Source: Aporrectodea caliginosa | Lineage: Eukaryota; Annelida; Clitellata; Crassiclitellata; Lumbricidae | Direction of reading: 5' to 3' | Length of the DNA stretch: 64,000 nucleotides | Assembly (NCBI GenBank): GCA_020284085.1 | Contig: JACEVL010000032.1 | Span: 608,501-672,500, forward strand | Shown here: piece after piece, positions 43,609 to 58,700 of the stretch | Position numbering within the stretch: the stretch's first letter is position 1 | How the letters are laid out: every line of letters starts with the position of its first letter | Position numbers and translations under genes: made by a program | Notes under the pieces: model-generated | The model's input: only the letters and a program-made list of their open reading frames with translations | Told to the model about the DNA's origin: nothing | Database searches by the model: none

Positions 43609-43719
43609 TCAACTTGCACCTTTATCATTGCCATTGGTGTCTTCTCCATTGTGTAGTAGTGACGTTCGTACAGGGTTTCTTTCAACTTGAACTTCTAAAG
43701 TAAGTCTTTTTGATGCTTC
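43609..43719 (-). CDS. Possible last exon (cytoplasmic tail) of the EGF-like/TM gene
   Basis: After GTATTAAAG the frame EASKRLTLEVQVERNPVRTS LLHNGEDTNGNDKGAS ends at TGA (43611-43609). It is polar and charged, as a cytoplasmic tail would be. It starts in phase 0 whereas the membrane exon ends in phase 2, so either one small exon is missing or the acceptor is elsewhere. Confidence 0.38.
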   Translation of the reverse strand, partial: EASKRLTLEVQVERNPVRTSLLHNGEDTNGNDKGAS

Positions 43720-46700
43720 CTTTAATACAAAATATATATGAATATAATATTAATCATTCATTCATTCATTCAGAGCATTTATATAGCGCCTCTTCACGAA
43801 GCTACTCAGAAGCGCTCCCGGCCCAGCCACGACTAAAGAAAAAAGACGAGGGACTTGTAGAACCCTGCCGGATGGCTCACAAGTAAAGAGCGGAGCTTAA
43901 GCGGGAGGTCATTCCATATGGAAGGTCCCACAACCGAGAAAGCACGGCGCTGCTTAATAGCCATGCGTGCCCGTGGAACTAGGAGCTCACCCCTCGTCAT
44001 AGAACGAAGCGCCCGACGCGCTGCAACGTCGGACACTGGGCAGCAAAGATCACGCAAGTAAGATGGAGCACAGCCAAGAACGCAGCGAGAAACCACAGCA
44101 GCAGTGCGGTATGAGATCCGCTGAGAGATAGGCAGACACATCACGCATGTATGCAGAGACAGGAGAGAATAATATGCCTTTAGTGAGTTTTCTAAGCAAT
44201 ACATTGCTTACAACTGCAGCAATTGTGCTCATATATGTTCTCCAACAATTTTGCTTCATTTAATCTGTTTTGACAACTAAGAACAATATTTCACCCAGTT
44301 TCACTAAAATTAATTCGAAGAAATTAACGTTTTTACCCAGGTGATGTTTATGGTGTGGACATACAAAACATCAAGGATGGGAATTGCAATGTTAAATACA
44401 TTTTGAATTTGAATGAAATGCTACACATAAAAACAACAATTCAGAGGGCACTGACAAGAGGAGAATGAGTACATGAATGCAAGGATGATAAGAAAAAGAA
44501 AGGCAGGTAGAGAAAAAGAACAAATTAAATGGAATGTAACTGACAAAGGAATGCTGCAATGCTTCAGGCTGGAGTCTGGTCTTAAGCATAGTAAGTAACA
44601 GATGGCTGCATGGAGAACCTAAAACCAAAGGCTTTTTATAATGGATTATATATGGTGGTGTTAGATGATACCAGTGACAGCACAAGTCAGAGAAACCTGA
44701 ATTGCTCGATCTATGTATTTATAAAGACTTTTAGTGCCTTTTAAGTACCGTACATCTCAAAAGGTGCTGCACACATGGCTATCTGACTGATCTAAACAAA
44801 CGCGTTTTAAGACATTTTTAAAATGTTTGCTGCACAAATGCAAGGGAAGACTGCGCCAGCAGAATGGTCCAACACATGAGAAGGCACGATGAGCTCAAGT
44901 TGAAGTGAGGAAGAGCGCAACAATTGCTGACCAGGCTGACTGGAGACTGGAACACAGATACCTGGTATATGCCAGGGCATACCCAACCACGTGCCAGCAG
45001 GACGATTGTAGATGAAATTCGCTGGGCAACAGGAAGCCAATGTATCACCTCTCACATATTGTGATATAAGCGAATATTTCGGACATAGCTTATTGGCTAC
45101 GACTTAGGCATCAAATTTAGGATGGACTGGAGCTGGCACAAAGAATCCTGGGAGGATCACAAGGACTGAATTGCAAGAATTCAGGCACATTAAGTTGAAC
45201 AAGAGCACAAGTTTCGCTGCAGCGTTGAATGATAGATTATGTCATATGACCCATTTCGGACATAAAGCAGGACATGGCAAAGAAAGTTCATGCGATCTGC
45301 CGTTGACAAATCTCCTTCCAGAAGCACATCCAGGTTGCGGACTATGAGCTGGGGATTCCAATCAGAAAAATTGGAATTTTATCGTACTTTCGTCAATTTG
45401 TGACCACGCCTGATGTAAGTCCAGCCAAAATACCATCTTTTCGGATTCAGCCACAGTTGATTAGACGAAATCCGTTTCCGTAATATTGCCACAGTGACCT
45501 TTGTAGAAGATACAGATGCAAGTGCATCAGATGGGTGGCATGTGCAATACAGTTGTATGTCATCAGCATATTGGTGAATTTATGCTCCCAAAGAAGTGAC
45601 GAGTTGTGTCAAATCAGCCATATACAGCATGTAAAGAAGTGGCCCATGTACTGAGCCTTGTGGGACGCCGAATGGCAGTGGTGTCCAAGCCGTGCAGTCT
45701 GAGAAAAAGGACCACAGAAAATCCAGAGGCCATCCACTGATTCCAAAAGCGGTTACAATGCGCTTGATCAAAGTTTTATGATTGACTGTGTCAAACACTG
45801 CACTTACATCCAGGAGAGCCAGCAGCGTGACCGAAAATTAGAAGTAAAAGTAGGAATTATTTTGGACCAGAATCAATTGCGTCACATATGAGTCCAAGAT
45901 GAGTGTCAGCAGGTCCGTCTCAGTCAAATGTCCCTTTCAGAAACCAGACTGGAACTTCAGCATGGTGACTTGCTTCTAGATACCACACCATCTTTTGAGC
46001 AACTAATTTCTTGATGAGTTTCAACAGGAATCCTGCATATCGCTCTGCACTCAGCGTCAAACCAAGGAGTGAGAAGATTGCATCGCATGCAAGCAGAATG
46101 TTGTGGTAGCAGGCGAATAACAATAGAACCAAGAGTATATTTGTACAGAGTGAACAGTGCTGCACAAGAAAGGTAGATGATGTAGTTGACTGCTGAGCAG
46201 GCTCTAGTGAAAGGCTTCCCATTCTAGTGACTTCCAACCCAAGACTGTAATCTCTTTAATGACAGGACAGGAGTGGAGGAACAGGATCATGATTGGAAAT
46301 TGTTAGAGGCTAATGGTCGATTGTATCGGGGCTGCAGTTATCTCATGTTATGATCAAATCAAGACAGCCGCGGTTGCCATGATTATACGTAGGCATGGAG
46401 ACATGCTACTATATTTCAAAGCTTGCGATCAGCCTAAGAGCATCCCGAATCCTCCATATAGATTTTAAGTTCTCAAAGCAAGCGATTTCATCAGAGCAGG
46501 CACTAAAGAGGCCATAGAAGTGTACATGTATAATAAATGTAATACCTGACCCCTTGCATCATGCATATTATGAGCCTACATAGTATACTGAAACAACTAC
46601 TGTAAATAGTATTTTTATACACAAAAGCAAGCTGTTTCACCTGATTTGAAGCTTGGTTGCGCCGTGACCATTTCCTAAAACAGAATAGGTTTATACCTGG

Positions 46701-49700
46701 TTAAAGCCTTTAGCTCTCGTCTAGAAAACTAATGATATAGCACGAACATCTCCTAAGAATGTGGTAGATGGAAGGAGGAGTTAAATGCAGACCATGTCAA
46801 ATTGAACTGGGTGGTGTGGATAGAGGTTTGAAAACAAATTTGAAAGTAGAACTGAGAGAGACATTTTTAGGAAAAGTATTTCAGAAATACAACTCAGAAG
46901 CACAGTAGACCATTTTATGATGTTTTTATAATCAGTACAAATTGCAAAAATCGTCAATTATCATAGGATATTTGAAAGGCTATTTCAATATTAAATTTCT
47001 TAATCCTTTAATGACGAGCATGTACTAAAATGCATGGGAAACCAATGCAGCTCATGTTACAGTGTTAAAGGACTCTGAAAAAAGACTTAATATGAATATT
47101 ACTTAATTTTACAGTTTTAGAAAGCGTTAGGTATGTTGACATTGTTAATAAATTTCCTAAAACAGCCAATCCTTTGGTAATGTAACACTTCATATTATTT
47201 ACCATTTTGCAAACAAGTGGTTTAAATAAATTCAAAAAAATTAAATTTGACCTTTTCCATGCTGTTCAACTCTAAATATAAATTTTATATTACATGTTTA
47301 ATAACTCTATCCTTATTATTATCACTTATATTTTTTATGCATGCAGGGTGTCACACAGAAATGTGATTCTGAGGCATGGTTGGTCAGTCATTAGTTGAAG
47401 AGCTGTTGGACATCCAGATGTTTGAAAGCCGATGAGAAATGGCAAGTCTTGAGGCATTTTTTGGAGAGTTGAAGCTTCGAAGAAACATCAGTAGTCGGTC
47501 GATTCCATTCCTTGGGGCAGCAACATGGAATGCACGAAAGCCCAAGAATGACAGTACTGCATTGTGACTCAGTCAAAAGACCCATACCCGAAGATTGCAG
47601 ACTGCGGGAAGGCATTTAAGGAGATAATAGTGGTTGAAGATAGGTAGGAGTGCTTGCTGTAACGTTTTTTATAGGTCAGACTGGCCAGTTTAAATATTAT
47701 TCTGAATTCTATAGGAAGCAAATGCAGGTGACTAATCAGGTTTAAGGAATTTGTATGAGAACATGCATGCAGTACCATATGAGCCAGGAAGTTTTGGATG
47801 TGTTGAAGCCTGTTGGTATCAAGATATGAGACACCTTATAAAAACAATGTTGACATGATCCAGGTGCGAGCAGGTATTGTCCTGATATGATGGAAACCAG
47901 ATTTGCAAAGGTTTGTTTTGTGAGGTCAAAATGTGAGATCTATAACTGTTCAGAGTGACCCCAAGTGTTGTGACAGCATTTAACAGCTGAAGCTGAACAA
48001 CAGTGCCACCAAGGTCAATACTGAAATGGAAAAGGAAAGAAGAATAAGAAGAGCAGTCCTTTACGCAAGCCCTGGGGCAACTATGGGAAGGAACACAAAC
48101 ATTGATTAGTTGTATTTCCAACCAGTGGCATAACGTGGGGGGGGGGAACCCTTCGTTACGCCACTGAACCCAACATAAAAGAAAATTTATAAATTACAGT
48201 ACAGTTCACTTTAAAACTGTCTTTTCTTTCTTTATTAAAGAATATGTAGATATTTTGTGGATCATATATTATTTACCAAATATTATATTTATTATATTTT
48301 TACTAAGCAGTATGTGATTTTAGAAGCGAAATTATTTACAGAGCATTTGGCACATGGAGAGAAGCCTCTGTCTGAACAGTAAATGGCTCATAGTGTAATG
48401 TACAGAAAGCATTTAAAAACTGAGAATTTAGTGCTAATGTTGACAAATGAAAAATTACACACGCATAAAAGAAAAATGTATTGAATGCATTTATATTTCA
48501 AACTTTACTATTTTATTAGTCAACTTTCTCATTTGTATAGTTTAAGCAGTACTGAAGTTTAATCTTTCCTGTTGAATATTTAGCAAACACTTTTGGTTTG
48601 CTAGTTTTCCTGTACACACAGATCAAAGATTATAATCTCTGGGGCAGGTTACTCTATCAATGGTATGCATATGGTCAGTAAATTTCATCAATCATCATAG
48701 TTAAATATAATCATACATAAATGTTTTTACATTTATTGTGAGAATTAGTACTTTAAATCATTACCTGTACACAAGGAATAAGATTGTCAATAACCCCACA
48801 AGTAAAACGACAGCCAGCACTCCAATGATCGCCATTTTATGGGAGTTAGCCGCGCTTAAACCTACAAATAAACATGCAAGGTGTAGTACCACATTTTGAC
48901 CTACATAAAAATATGTGTCATATTTATTCGCACAAACATAGGCTAATAAAATTTAGTTGAAATTTGGATGGACATTAAATGAACGATTTTCAAAAAGCAT
49001 TTACACGTTTTGAAGAATAGACTAGAAAGTCAAGTAGTTTACAAACACACAATGATCTTTCTCAAATTGAACTGAATCACCAAGCCTGATTTGAAAGCCA
49101 AATCATCCCACGTCCCTACACTGAGAGTGAATTTTTATTTTATCAATGTGGCGATGTTAGTTGGGCCTTGCCCCATCCTATCTGTGGGACCTCTGTCGTC
49201 CAGTATCGGGAGCCCAGGGTAGGCACTCCCTTCGCTCCTCTGGGAGGGGGTTGCTCATAGTCCCGTTTGCCTGCACAGCTACCATGCAAAATCGTACTTT
49301 CTCAGTGGTGGGCCCGACCATCTGGAATGGGCTGCCCTTGGAATTGCACCTGCTTCATAGAACGCTCTCGGACACATTCTATATTAACCTGAAAACTTCT
49401 TTTTGGCCGTGCTGGAGTCGGGAGCACCTCTGAGTAGTTCCCTAGAAGAGGTGCTATATAAATCTCCTGAATGAATGAATGAACTTGTATTCCCGAATAT
49501 AACTTAATTAAGAAGTCTGTGCTTCAATCAAATTATGATCATCATATCTGGGCAGATTTAGCTCAATGGTTTCCTGTAAAATTATTATTCTTACTATTCA
49601 TGCATTTATTATTTGGCATATCTAATGACCAGGCAACAATTGATGTTTGGTCATTAGAGCAATTGTGTGTGAAGCAGTTGTGAATAAAGGACTTGCTCTA

Positions 49701-52700
49701 GGTCGCTACACAGTAACTGTCTGTCCTCAGTACAAGGCTTAGGCGAGCACTCTAACCAATTGGCTAGCAGCTCCCATCAGCCTTATATTGAATTAAAAGT
49801 AGAAGTTCAAGGAGGCCAGTACTGACTGTTCATGCAGCAATCAAATTCCTATTTTGCCTTGGACTGTTTGAAATGATTTGTAATTATAATCAGTTTACTA
49901 ATCATTACACCTGTCCTCATGCACAAGTCATAATGCAAGGGCGGATCCACGATACCTCAGCATGCTTCTGATAGTTATGACATACTGTTAACAACTCAGA
50001 CAAACCAGTAATTGTCGGGAAGTTTAGTTTCATAATTTAATATAATATACTACACTGCAAAGTGTTAAAGCATGCTGGTGTCCCATAGCCACAATTAATG
50101 CAGGGCCACATGCTGAAACACACGCATGCACTATGCTGGCCGCACCTTTTGCTTGGTCCACGTGCAGAAATATGGGTGAAATTTGTATGCCAGTGGGCAG
50201 GACATCAGGAGCTCGGTGCACAGGACGAATATCTAAAACTTGATGAAGATAGCCAATGTAAAGTTAATGAGCCACACACGGAGGCTAGATTCAGATTTTG
50301 GGGAAACTTTTAAGACTTTCTTTTTAAAAAATTTCTACTGATACATATTATTTTTATTTATTCAGCAATTTCCTTCTTGATGTCATTTCTACAATTGTGC
50401 CTCAAATCAGCCTCCCAAAGTATGAATCAAAGTTGCTTGCACAACCTACATCTGAAACAGTATATTTTATTTATGTATGACATTTATTGTGGCCCAATGT
50501 AAGTTTATTTTCTGTAATAACAAACTCATTGATTTTAAGTCCGACCTTGTGGTCAAACAACTGCTAATTTGTGGCCACTGAATAAACTCCATGTAAGAAC
50601 CATGAGACAAGTTGATTACACACATTTGCCATTATCAACAAAACAGTAAAGTAGGGTACATGCATGAGCTTGGAGTATTATCATACGAAGATTTATAAAG
50701 CGCAAGTTAATATAACTAAACACACTGCATATGCGCAAGCATCAGCTCGGTTTAGTCAGATGATGTGAACAGCATTCAATTGAAAGTTCAGGAACACGGA
50801 GTTCGACGGACACCATATTCCAAATGCCATGTTCTTCTATGTGTCCGGAAAACACTAAGTCTTTCTAAGCTCTTTCCAGAATGCTATTGAGACCAACCAG
50901 AAGTTTATGGTACTGGTACACAGTCTTTGGCTATGCATGGTGAAGACACTTGTAAACAAGTGTTGCCACCTTGAACACGAGTCCTATTGAGAATGCGCGG
51001 CCAGTGGAGTTCTCGAAGTACAGAGGTGATAGGGCTAAACTTCTGAATCCCTGTAACAGACTTGGCTGCAGCATTCTGAACACTCTGCAGCATCTTGAGC
51101 AGCCCTGCACTCACGCCGTATAGCATGCTGCATTGCTGCTGCAGTAGTCCAGTCGACTACTGATAATGGCATGAGCCAGACTTTTGAGTCAAGTGACAGT
51201 GATATTCATAACTATCTGAGCTGGAGAAGTTCAAAGTAGCATTATTTGCAGAGATACATGTTCTTAAATTGTAAGCTCTTTGTCGATGATAACCCTAAGT
51301 CGGTCACTTTTGAAGATAACAGACCCGTTGTAGACTTCAGCTGCAGCTCTTGAGTCGTGACAAAGTCCAGTTGGTGTCTCGTTCCAATCCAAATGAGTTG
51401 CGTCTTGTCCACAATCATCTTTAAATGATTCCAACCCATTATTCCTCAATGCACTCGACACACTCTATAAAGTGCTGGACAGTTAATGGAACGTCCAAGT
51501 CAGGGACACTGAGGTAGATCTGGGTGTAATTGGCATAGGAATGCACGATCAATTCTCTACCTTCAATGATGTCCAAGATATCAGCCATATAATAGAGGAA
51601 GAGCAATGGGCCAAGAAACAGAAACCTGAGGGATCCTGCAGGGTAGATGGGTGAACATGACAAGACCCCTTGGAAGTAAACATGCTGTGTCCGGTCGGTT
51701 AATAAGGAAACGACCCACTGCAACTAGGGCTGTCAACGGGCCCCCGGATCCCCGGGCCCCCGTTCGTAGGGTCAAGCCCGGGCCCTTAAACCAAAGCCCT
51801 AAAGCCCGCCCGAAGAAGAATAATACGTTAAGTGGGTCTAAGTTTGAAAAGGCTTGTTACGTTCCGCGGTGGAATTAGGCTACGGACATCGTCTGTCGCG
51901 TGTGAAACTTTACAGTTTAACCTGTATACGCTAGGTACAGTGGCGGATTAGTCATCGACGCGGAGGGCTGTTGGAACCTGCACCTAATTGCCGGCTACCA
52001 TAAGACCACCCATGGGCTCCTACACAATAAGAGTTATTGTACAGAAGTCTTTGGACAAGCCCACCGCCTGTTAGCTGACATGCAAGCCAAAGATGACCAA
52101 CTTTGAATTAGGCCCTAGTGCAACGACCTCATATATATAACTAGACACAGGCGCGGAGGGGAATTGGCTGCCCCACCCCTCGTGGTTTATGCTGGCGCCC
52201 TTCAGACAAGTACAAGTGGGCAATGGGCTGCGGGAAAGTTGCGCCCCTCTGGGAATGTGTTTCCCATGCAGGCTATTATTCATTCAGAACTGGCCGGCGA
52301 CAGTTATCAATCAGTTTAGCACTCAGATTAAGAAATTTAAGTAGTCTCTAGGAATCAATACAAATTAGACTGCTGTCTTATTTACCCAGTGACGGACTGA
52401 CGGGCTTACGGGTGCCCGTTTCGACAGCCATAACTGCAACACAGTCCCATTGAATCCGAATTGCCCCTGAAGTCGATGCAGCAGAATGTCATGATCAAAC
52501 GTGTTGAAAGCAGTGCTGAGGTCCAGCAAAGGCCAATAAAGCGACACAGTGACCATCCACTGTGTTCAGCAAGTCAGACAAAATGCGCAGGAGAGCTGTT
52601 GCAGTAGAGTGATGACATCTAGATGCAGACTGAAGGTGTGGTATCAGGCTATTTGGTTGCAAATAGTTATGAGTTGCTCAGAAACTAGGCATTCAATAAC

Positions 52701-55700
52701 CTTTTATGAGAATGTCAGATTGGTAACAGGTCTATAGTTTCTGTACTCATCTGGATTCAACAACGACTTCTTGATGATTGGAGTGACGATAGCATGGTGC
52801 TGTATAACTGGCAGATGATCCTCGAGGAGAGAGCTTTGCACATAGCTACCAAGTATGGCAATAGGACGTCAATACACTCCTCTAGGAATGTTGGGATTGG
52901 GTCGAGAGAGCATGATTTAGTTGGTGACTTCATGTCAGACAACCCGACGACTTCATCTGCAGTGTAAACGCAGAAGTTCTCCAAAATGGAGGCATTTTAG
53001 TTGCTGACCTCAGTCTGCCATACTCGCTGTTATGGATGCAACTTTGTCAGTGAAGAACTTACTGAGGCCCTCTTTGAGAGCATAGCCTGCTGTATTCCAC
53101 CTCCATGTTCTGACCTTGTTTCGTTTAAGCAGCCTTGAAGTAGAGCACACCGCCGTAGCTCTATGGATGGATTGCTACACTTGAGTGCAATCAGCAATTA
53201 CTCCAGTACTGACTCACTGTCAACATGTTGTCAACATTTTTCTTATGAATTGCTTTTGTCCAGTTACACCTGTCCTCCATTGTCTCTAACTTCTGATTTC
53301 GTCTCTCCAGTATCTGGCAATTCTTATGAATTGCTCTGCATTCAGCATCACACCACAGAGATGTGGTGCCAAATGTACGTGCTGGAGCAAAATGGTCCGC
53401 AAAGTCCGCAAGTAAATTTAAAGGCAAACAATTTACTGGCACTATGTCTTGAGCCTCCGACTAGTTGACCCTTAATCGGAGTCTATCAGTCCTTTACATG
53501 CCATTTAAATATGGAGTATGGAGACTTGACTAGCATTTTCTTGCTTTTTATTAAAAGGGTAGAATCAAATCACTGAATAGCCAAATTTTAGATGTAAATA
53601 AAGAAGTTAGTATTGGTTACGTCAGTCTTCTTCACAACACCAATATTAACATACAGAAATTTCCACAAGTTAGCTACTCAAATTGTGTAAATCACACTTT
53701 ATATATTAGATATATAGAGCATGTATATACCAACAAGAACAACATAAAAACTAATGCAATCTGCTAAAAAAATCAGTAAATTCTAATAACGCTATCAACT
53801 TCTAATGACTTATAGTGCCATTATCATAATTCACAAGGTATTAATTGATTGTGAATCCATTCTGAATTGTGAAAGCTTAGTCAAAAATCAGGATCCATTT
53901 GAGAGGCCCTTTTGAAATCGAAGAGGTCAGGAAAACCGGTCAGGCTATGGTGAGTGCCAGATATTGTACACATACAGAACATTGTATTGGTACTGTTCTG
54001 ACCATACGGTATGAACTGAGACATCCTAGAATATCAATACAAGAAAGAAATGATGCTAGGCCTGAGTTAAAGAATTTATGAAAATGACATGCTTACTTGC
54101 AAGGTGGCCAAAATCATCCTGGACATCACAATGATCTCCTATCCAACCCTCTTTACAGCTGAAAAAAAGACAGACTCTGTAGCAGCTCTGAGAGCAGTGA
54201 AAAAGTGAATATTAAAAATTCAACAGTCCATGGTTTGGGTCAAACAGTACACTTTTACATAAACTCACTTTTTGCAATCATGTTCTCACATACTGTGTAT
54301 GAGCAGCAGATCCACAGACAAGAGCTATTATATATGTCAGTTATTACAAGGATGCAATTTGATCTCCCTTGTTCCCACGTCTAACTTTGCATCTAATAAA
54401 GTACTGAAACCTTGGTTTCCTTTATGAAACCTTCCTATATTATGTGCCCATGCTAAGATGGTTAAAACTCTAATATTGTGAAAAATAGATGTTCAAAGTA
54501 AAAGAATAATTCGACTCATGAGGAGAAGAAGCTCAAAGGCTTATCTAGTCATCCTCACTCTAGTGAAGACAAAGTGATATGCGTTAGATATGCAACCAAG
54601 TACTTTAAAAAGGGCCTGAAATCCAGAGCAGATTTAAGAAATAACTCTGAAATGCAGACTTCGACAAGCAGAAGTCCAGGCATGTACAAGAATTTTTTAT
54701 CGGCCATATTCCGCTCGTGACAGACTAATTTATTGAAGTGAATACAATGCATAAACAATGGTCATCTCATCTCTGGACACAGCGTTTTCGTAGTATGCTG
54801 AGTCTCGCAATCAATTACCTTTCAATTCATTGTAAGCAGCCTTCTTATTTTAGATGTCTCTAAACACTAAGTGACAATCTCATGCACCATAATTCAACAC
54901 GTATTCATAAGAAAAACTGAGTGAATGTATCATTATTATATGTACTTGAAAGCACCACCAACTGTCCCATGATGTTACCTGCACAACTGTTGATCATTAT
55001 GTAAGCAGCAGAAGCCATTATGGCATTCAATAATCCTTGTGATGTTTGAACATTCAGTACCCAAGTCTGGACAATTATTCCTGACACCTGGAAAGAATAT
55101 TTTGCACAATGACCAATTAAATTGAGTAAGCAAACTGCAGGGTAATATTCTTAACTGTATAACACCATGGCATTTAAATAGTGTCGGAGTCCTTCAAGAT
55201 CAGAAGAGCAGACAAGCAGCTCATGTTAGTTTACAGTCAGTGCATATTAAATTCTGTTTAGCAAGGATGACATGAGTAGAACCAGTGATAATCTTACAGA
55301 AGTATTGACAGTACTACAGTAAATCGAACTTTAATGGTAGTGAATAATGTACTGGTATGTAAAACAAAACCCATTTGGGCTTGTATGTGTCAATTAAAAT
55401 AAGCTTAGTGGCGCTAGTACGGGTGATATAGTTACTTCAGTTTATATCTGCAAACATTTCAGAGTGAAAACAGTGTAAACTTCAGAGTGAAGACTGTGTG
55501 ACTTAATCGTGTAACTGATCTGCTACATAAGGCCAAAAAAAAATATAGGTGTGTTTCCGGTAACAGTGGTTTTAAAATTTGGGTAGGTAGGTAGGAAAAA
55601 AATTTTATTTTGTAAAATATTTTTATGCAATGGAAAGCAATGTTATCAATGTCGCAAAGGTTAAATTCATGTGTCAATTTAAAAAAAAAAAATTTTTAAC

Positions 55701-58700
55701 TTTTTTTTTTAAATAATTTTTTTCAGAAAAAATTTTTTTCACAAAATTTTTACAGTCGGGCCTAAAAAGTGACTCGGTCGGGTTACCGGAAACACAACAT
55801 TATTTTGTTTTGGCCTAACAACCTATGCTGGTTGCATTCATTCATTCATTCATTCAGAGTATTTATATAGCGCCCCTTCAAGAAACTACTCAGGAGCGCT
55901 CCCGGCCCAGCCACGACTAAAGAAAAAAAAGACTTGAGGGACTTGTAGAACCCTGTCAGATGGCTTACAAGTAAAAAACGGAGCTTAAGTGGTAGGTCAT
56001 TCCAGATGGAAGGGCCAACAACCGAGAAAGCACGGCGCTGCCTAATAGCCAAGCGAGTCCGTGGAACAAGGAACTCACCCCTCATCGCAGAGCGAAGCAC
56101 CCGACGCGCTGGAACATCAGACACTGGGCGGCAAAGATCACGCAAGTAAGATGGAGCGCAGCCAAGAACACAACGAGAAACCAGAGCAGCAATGCGATAT
56201 GAGATCCGCTGAGACATAGGCAGCCAATGCAACACATCACGCATGCATGTTCCTCAACTGATTATTACCTACAAACTGTGCTTGATCACCTACAAAGCAC
56301 TGAATGATCTTATGCCAGACTACATCTCTGACACCTACATTCACATAGCAGACAACTGGAAGAGATGTTTCAGTGCAAACAGTTATGCTGTTGTTGCTTC
56401 CAAAGAATCTAGGGATCAACTAAGCAGACCACCCAAATGGTCAAGAAAGGTGATATCAGGGCCCCATAAAGCATCAGGAGCTATGTGTTCGTATATCAAG
56501 TAAGAAAAGAAAAGCATTGACAAACAAACACGGCTCAGCAACTTGTGGGTGTATATCCCAAACTTCCATCACATGACTCAAGCACATCATGCTTTTTCAT
56601 GTAGTGAAAAACGGACCAACAAATCTTCCACTTAAAATCCAAACTTCTGTTCAAGGAAAGTTTCATCTACAGTATGTGTTAGACGCCTTTGCAAGGTTCC
56701 CAAAATTTTCAACATAAATAGATACATATCACATTTTACACAGGAAAGCTGTTGTATATTCAGACTATGACAGCTTCTAAGTCTAAAAAAGACCAAAATT
56801 AATTTATAGTGCCTGCTAGCAAGCAAGCACTAATTGTGAAATTTAACACATGAAAGCAAAAACACTTGGAACTACTTTAAAATATGACTGGTCTAAAGAA
56901 GATATGGTAAACAAATATATGTTCAAATAGATATTGTGGCATGAATTACTGCTTCTGCCTCTGTACTTTGGCATCGACCTGTTAAGTGTTAAGTAGTAAA
57001 CTCTTCCTCAGAGGAAAAATTTTATACCAGCTCCAGGTGCTTATGATTAAGTTGAATGCAGTAAACTAAGTGGGCGGATACTATAGCATCTACAAAACTT
57101 GTAAGCCATTTAGATTCACCATACACTGTCAACTTCTTTACCATGTATCTGAGTATCTCTCACTAACAGTGACAACCAACAACATGTAATGTCATGTAAT
57201 TGCATGTAATTGGTATTCCTCAGCGCCATACAAAATGCCGCGTCAGGGACCACCATCTAATTCACTGGCGCTATATCAAGTTAGGTCTGCAAAGTCAGAT
57301 TGTTTGCTTGAGGTTGGCGCCAGGTTAGAATCTGGGTTATTAGTTTGAGGAGACAGCATAGTCCACTATTAGTGATGGTGGTCATAGGATGGTGCAGCTT
57401 AGGAACCAGGATAGGATAGCTTTTAAAGTTCCATTTTCAGGCTTTAAATGAAATGCTGCAGAAAATGGGGAGTGCTGACATTGACAGGCAAAAGGGGTAG
57501 ATGAATGAACTGGCAGAGATATTTTGGACGTTCATCAGATACAGCTGTCACAGCAAGGAATAAACAGTGCAGATTTTGAGAGAGAAGGAGACTGGAGACC
57601 AAGATAAAGGTATAAATAGCTGGCAAAGTAAGAGGATTGAGAGGTCTGAAAGGCATTGCAGATAAGAGATAAAATGTTGTAATGGATGTGCTGAAAGACT
57701 TTAAGCCAACGAAGTGATTTAAAAATTGAAGTTAAGTGTTGATGTTTGGGGTATCAATCGATCAATCAATCAAGTTGTTTTATTGCAACCAAAACATTAC
57801 AATATTACAGTATTGGTGACTGCATGGACATTGGGCAAGAGCATTGTTAGTAGCTGTTTGAGACGAGTCAATGAAATAGAAAATGGAGTTGCAATAATCA
57901 AGTTTGGAGTGAACAACTGAGGTGGCTATTGTTGTGGCAATCAAGTATGGGCTGAACTCGACAAAGGACACAAACATGCATGTAGCAAGTGCATAATAAC
58001 TGAGTGATGTGATGGCACAGGGTAAAGTTTTTGTAGAGGATGATTGCAAGATTGCAGACTAGAGAAGAGTTAAGGTGAGAGTGACGTGAGATCCATTGGA
58101 GAAAGGTCTGGCAAGGTTAGTTAGCTCATGTTAAGTCGTTCATGGAGGCCAATTTATATGAGAAAATCTGTTTTTGAAGAGTTCAATGTAAGTACAGAAG
58201 GTTGGTTGCCATCCAGTCTGATATCTTGGTTATAGTATTACATAGATGATTCAGTGCATCTGAGAAAGATACAAAAAGCTGTGTGTCATTGATATATATG
58301 GGTCATGATCAGCAGAGGATGAGGAAATGAGTTTGCTAAGTGAACAGGTCTAAAGAATGAACAGAAGAGGACCCAGAGGAAGAAAAGTGAGGATGAGATA
58401 AAATTAATATCCAACAGCAATAACAGTACATGAATAATTAGGCCAAAACAAAATAATGGTGTGTTTCCGGTAACGCGACCGAGTCAATTTTTTGCCGCGA
58501 CTCGGAAAATTTTGTAAAAAAAATTTTTTTTTACGGAAAATTTTGTAAAAAAAAATTTTTTTTTTCAGAAAATGTTTTGGAAAAATTTTTTTGTGTGCTT
58601 CACATACGGTACATTAAGCTCATCCTCGGCCCCTTTGCATGCCGGAGATGCAGAATCGCGACATTATAGGTGCATTCACTAAAGCAGAGACGTTCGGAAA

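Noticed and set aside
46530..46575. 30-nt candidate - strand exon between the membrane and tail exons
   Set aside because: It is flanked by AG and GT, but its length does not convert phase 2 to phase 0.
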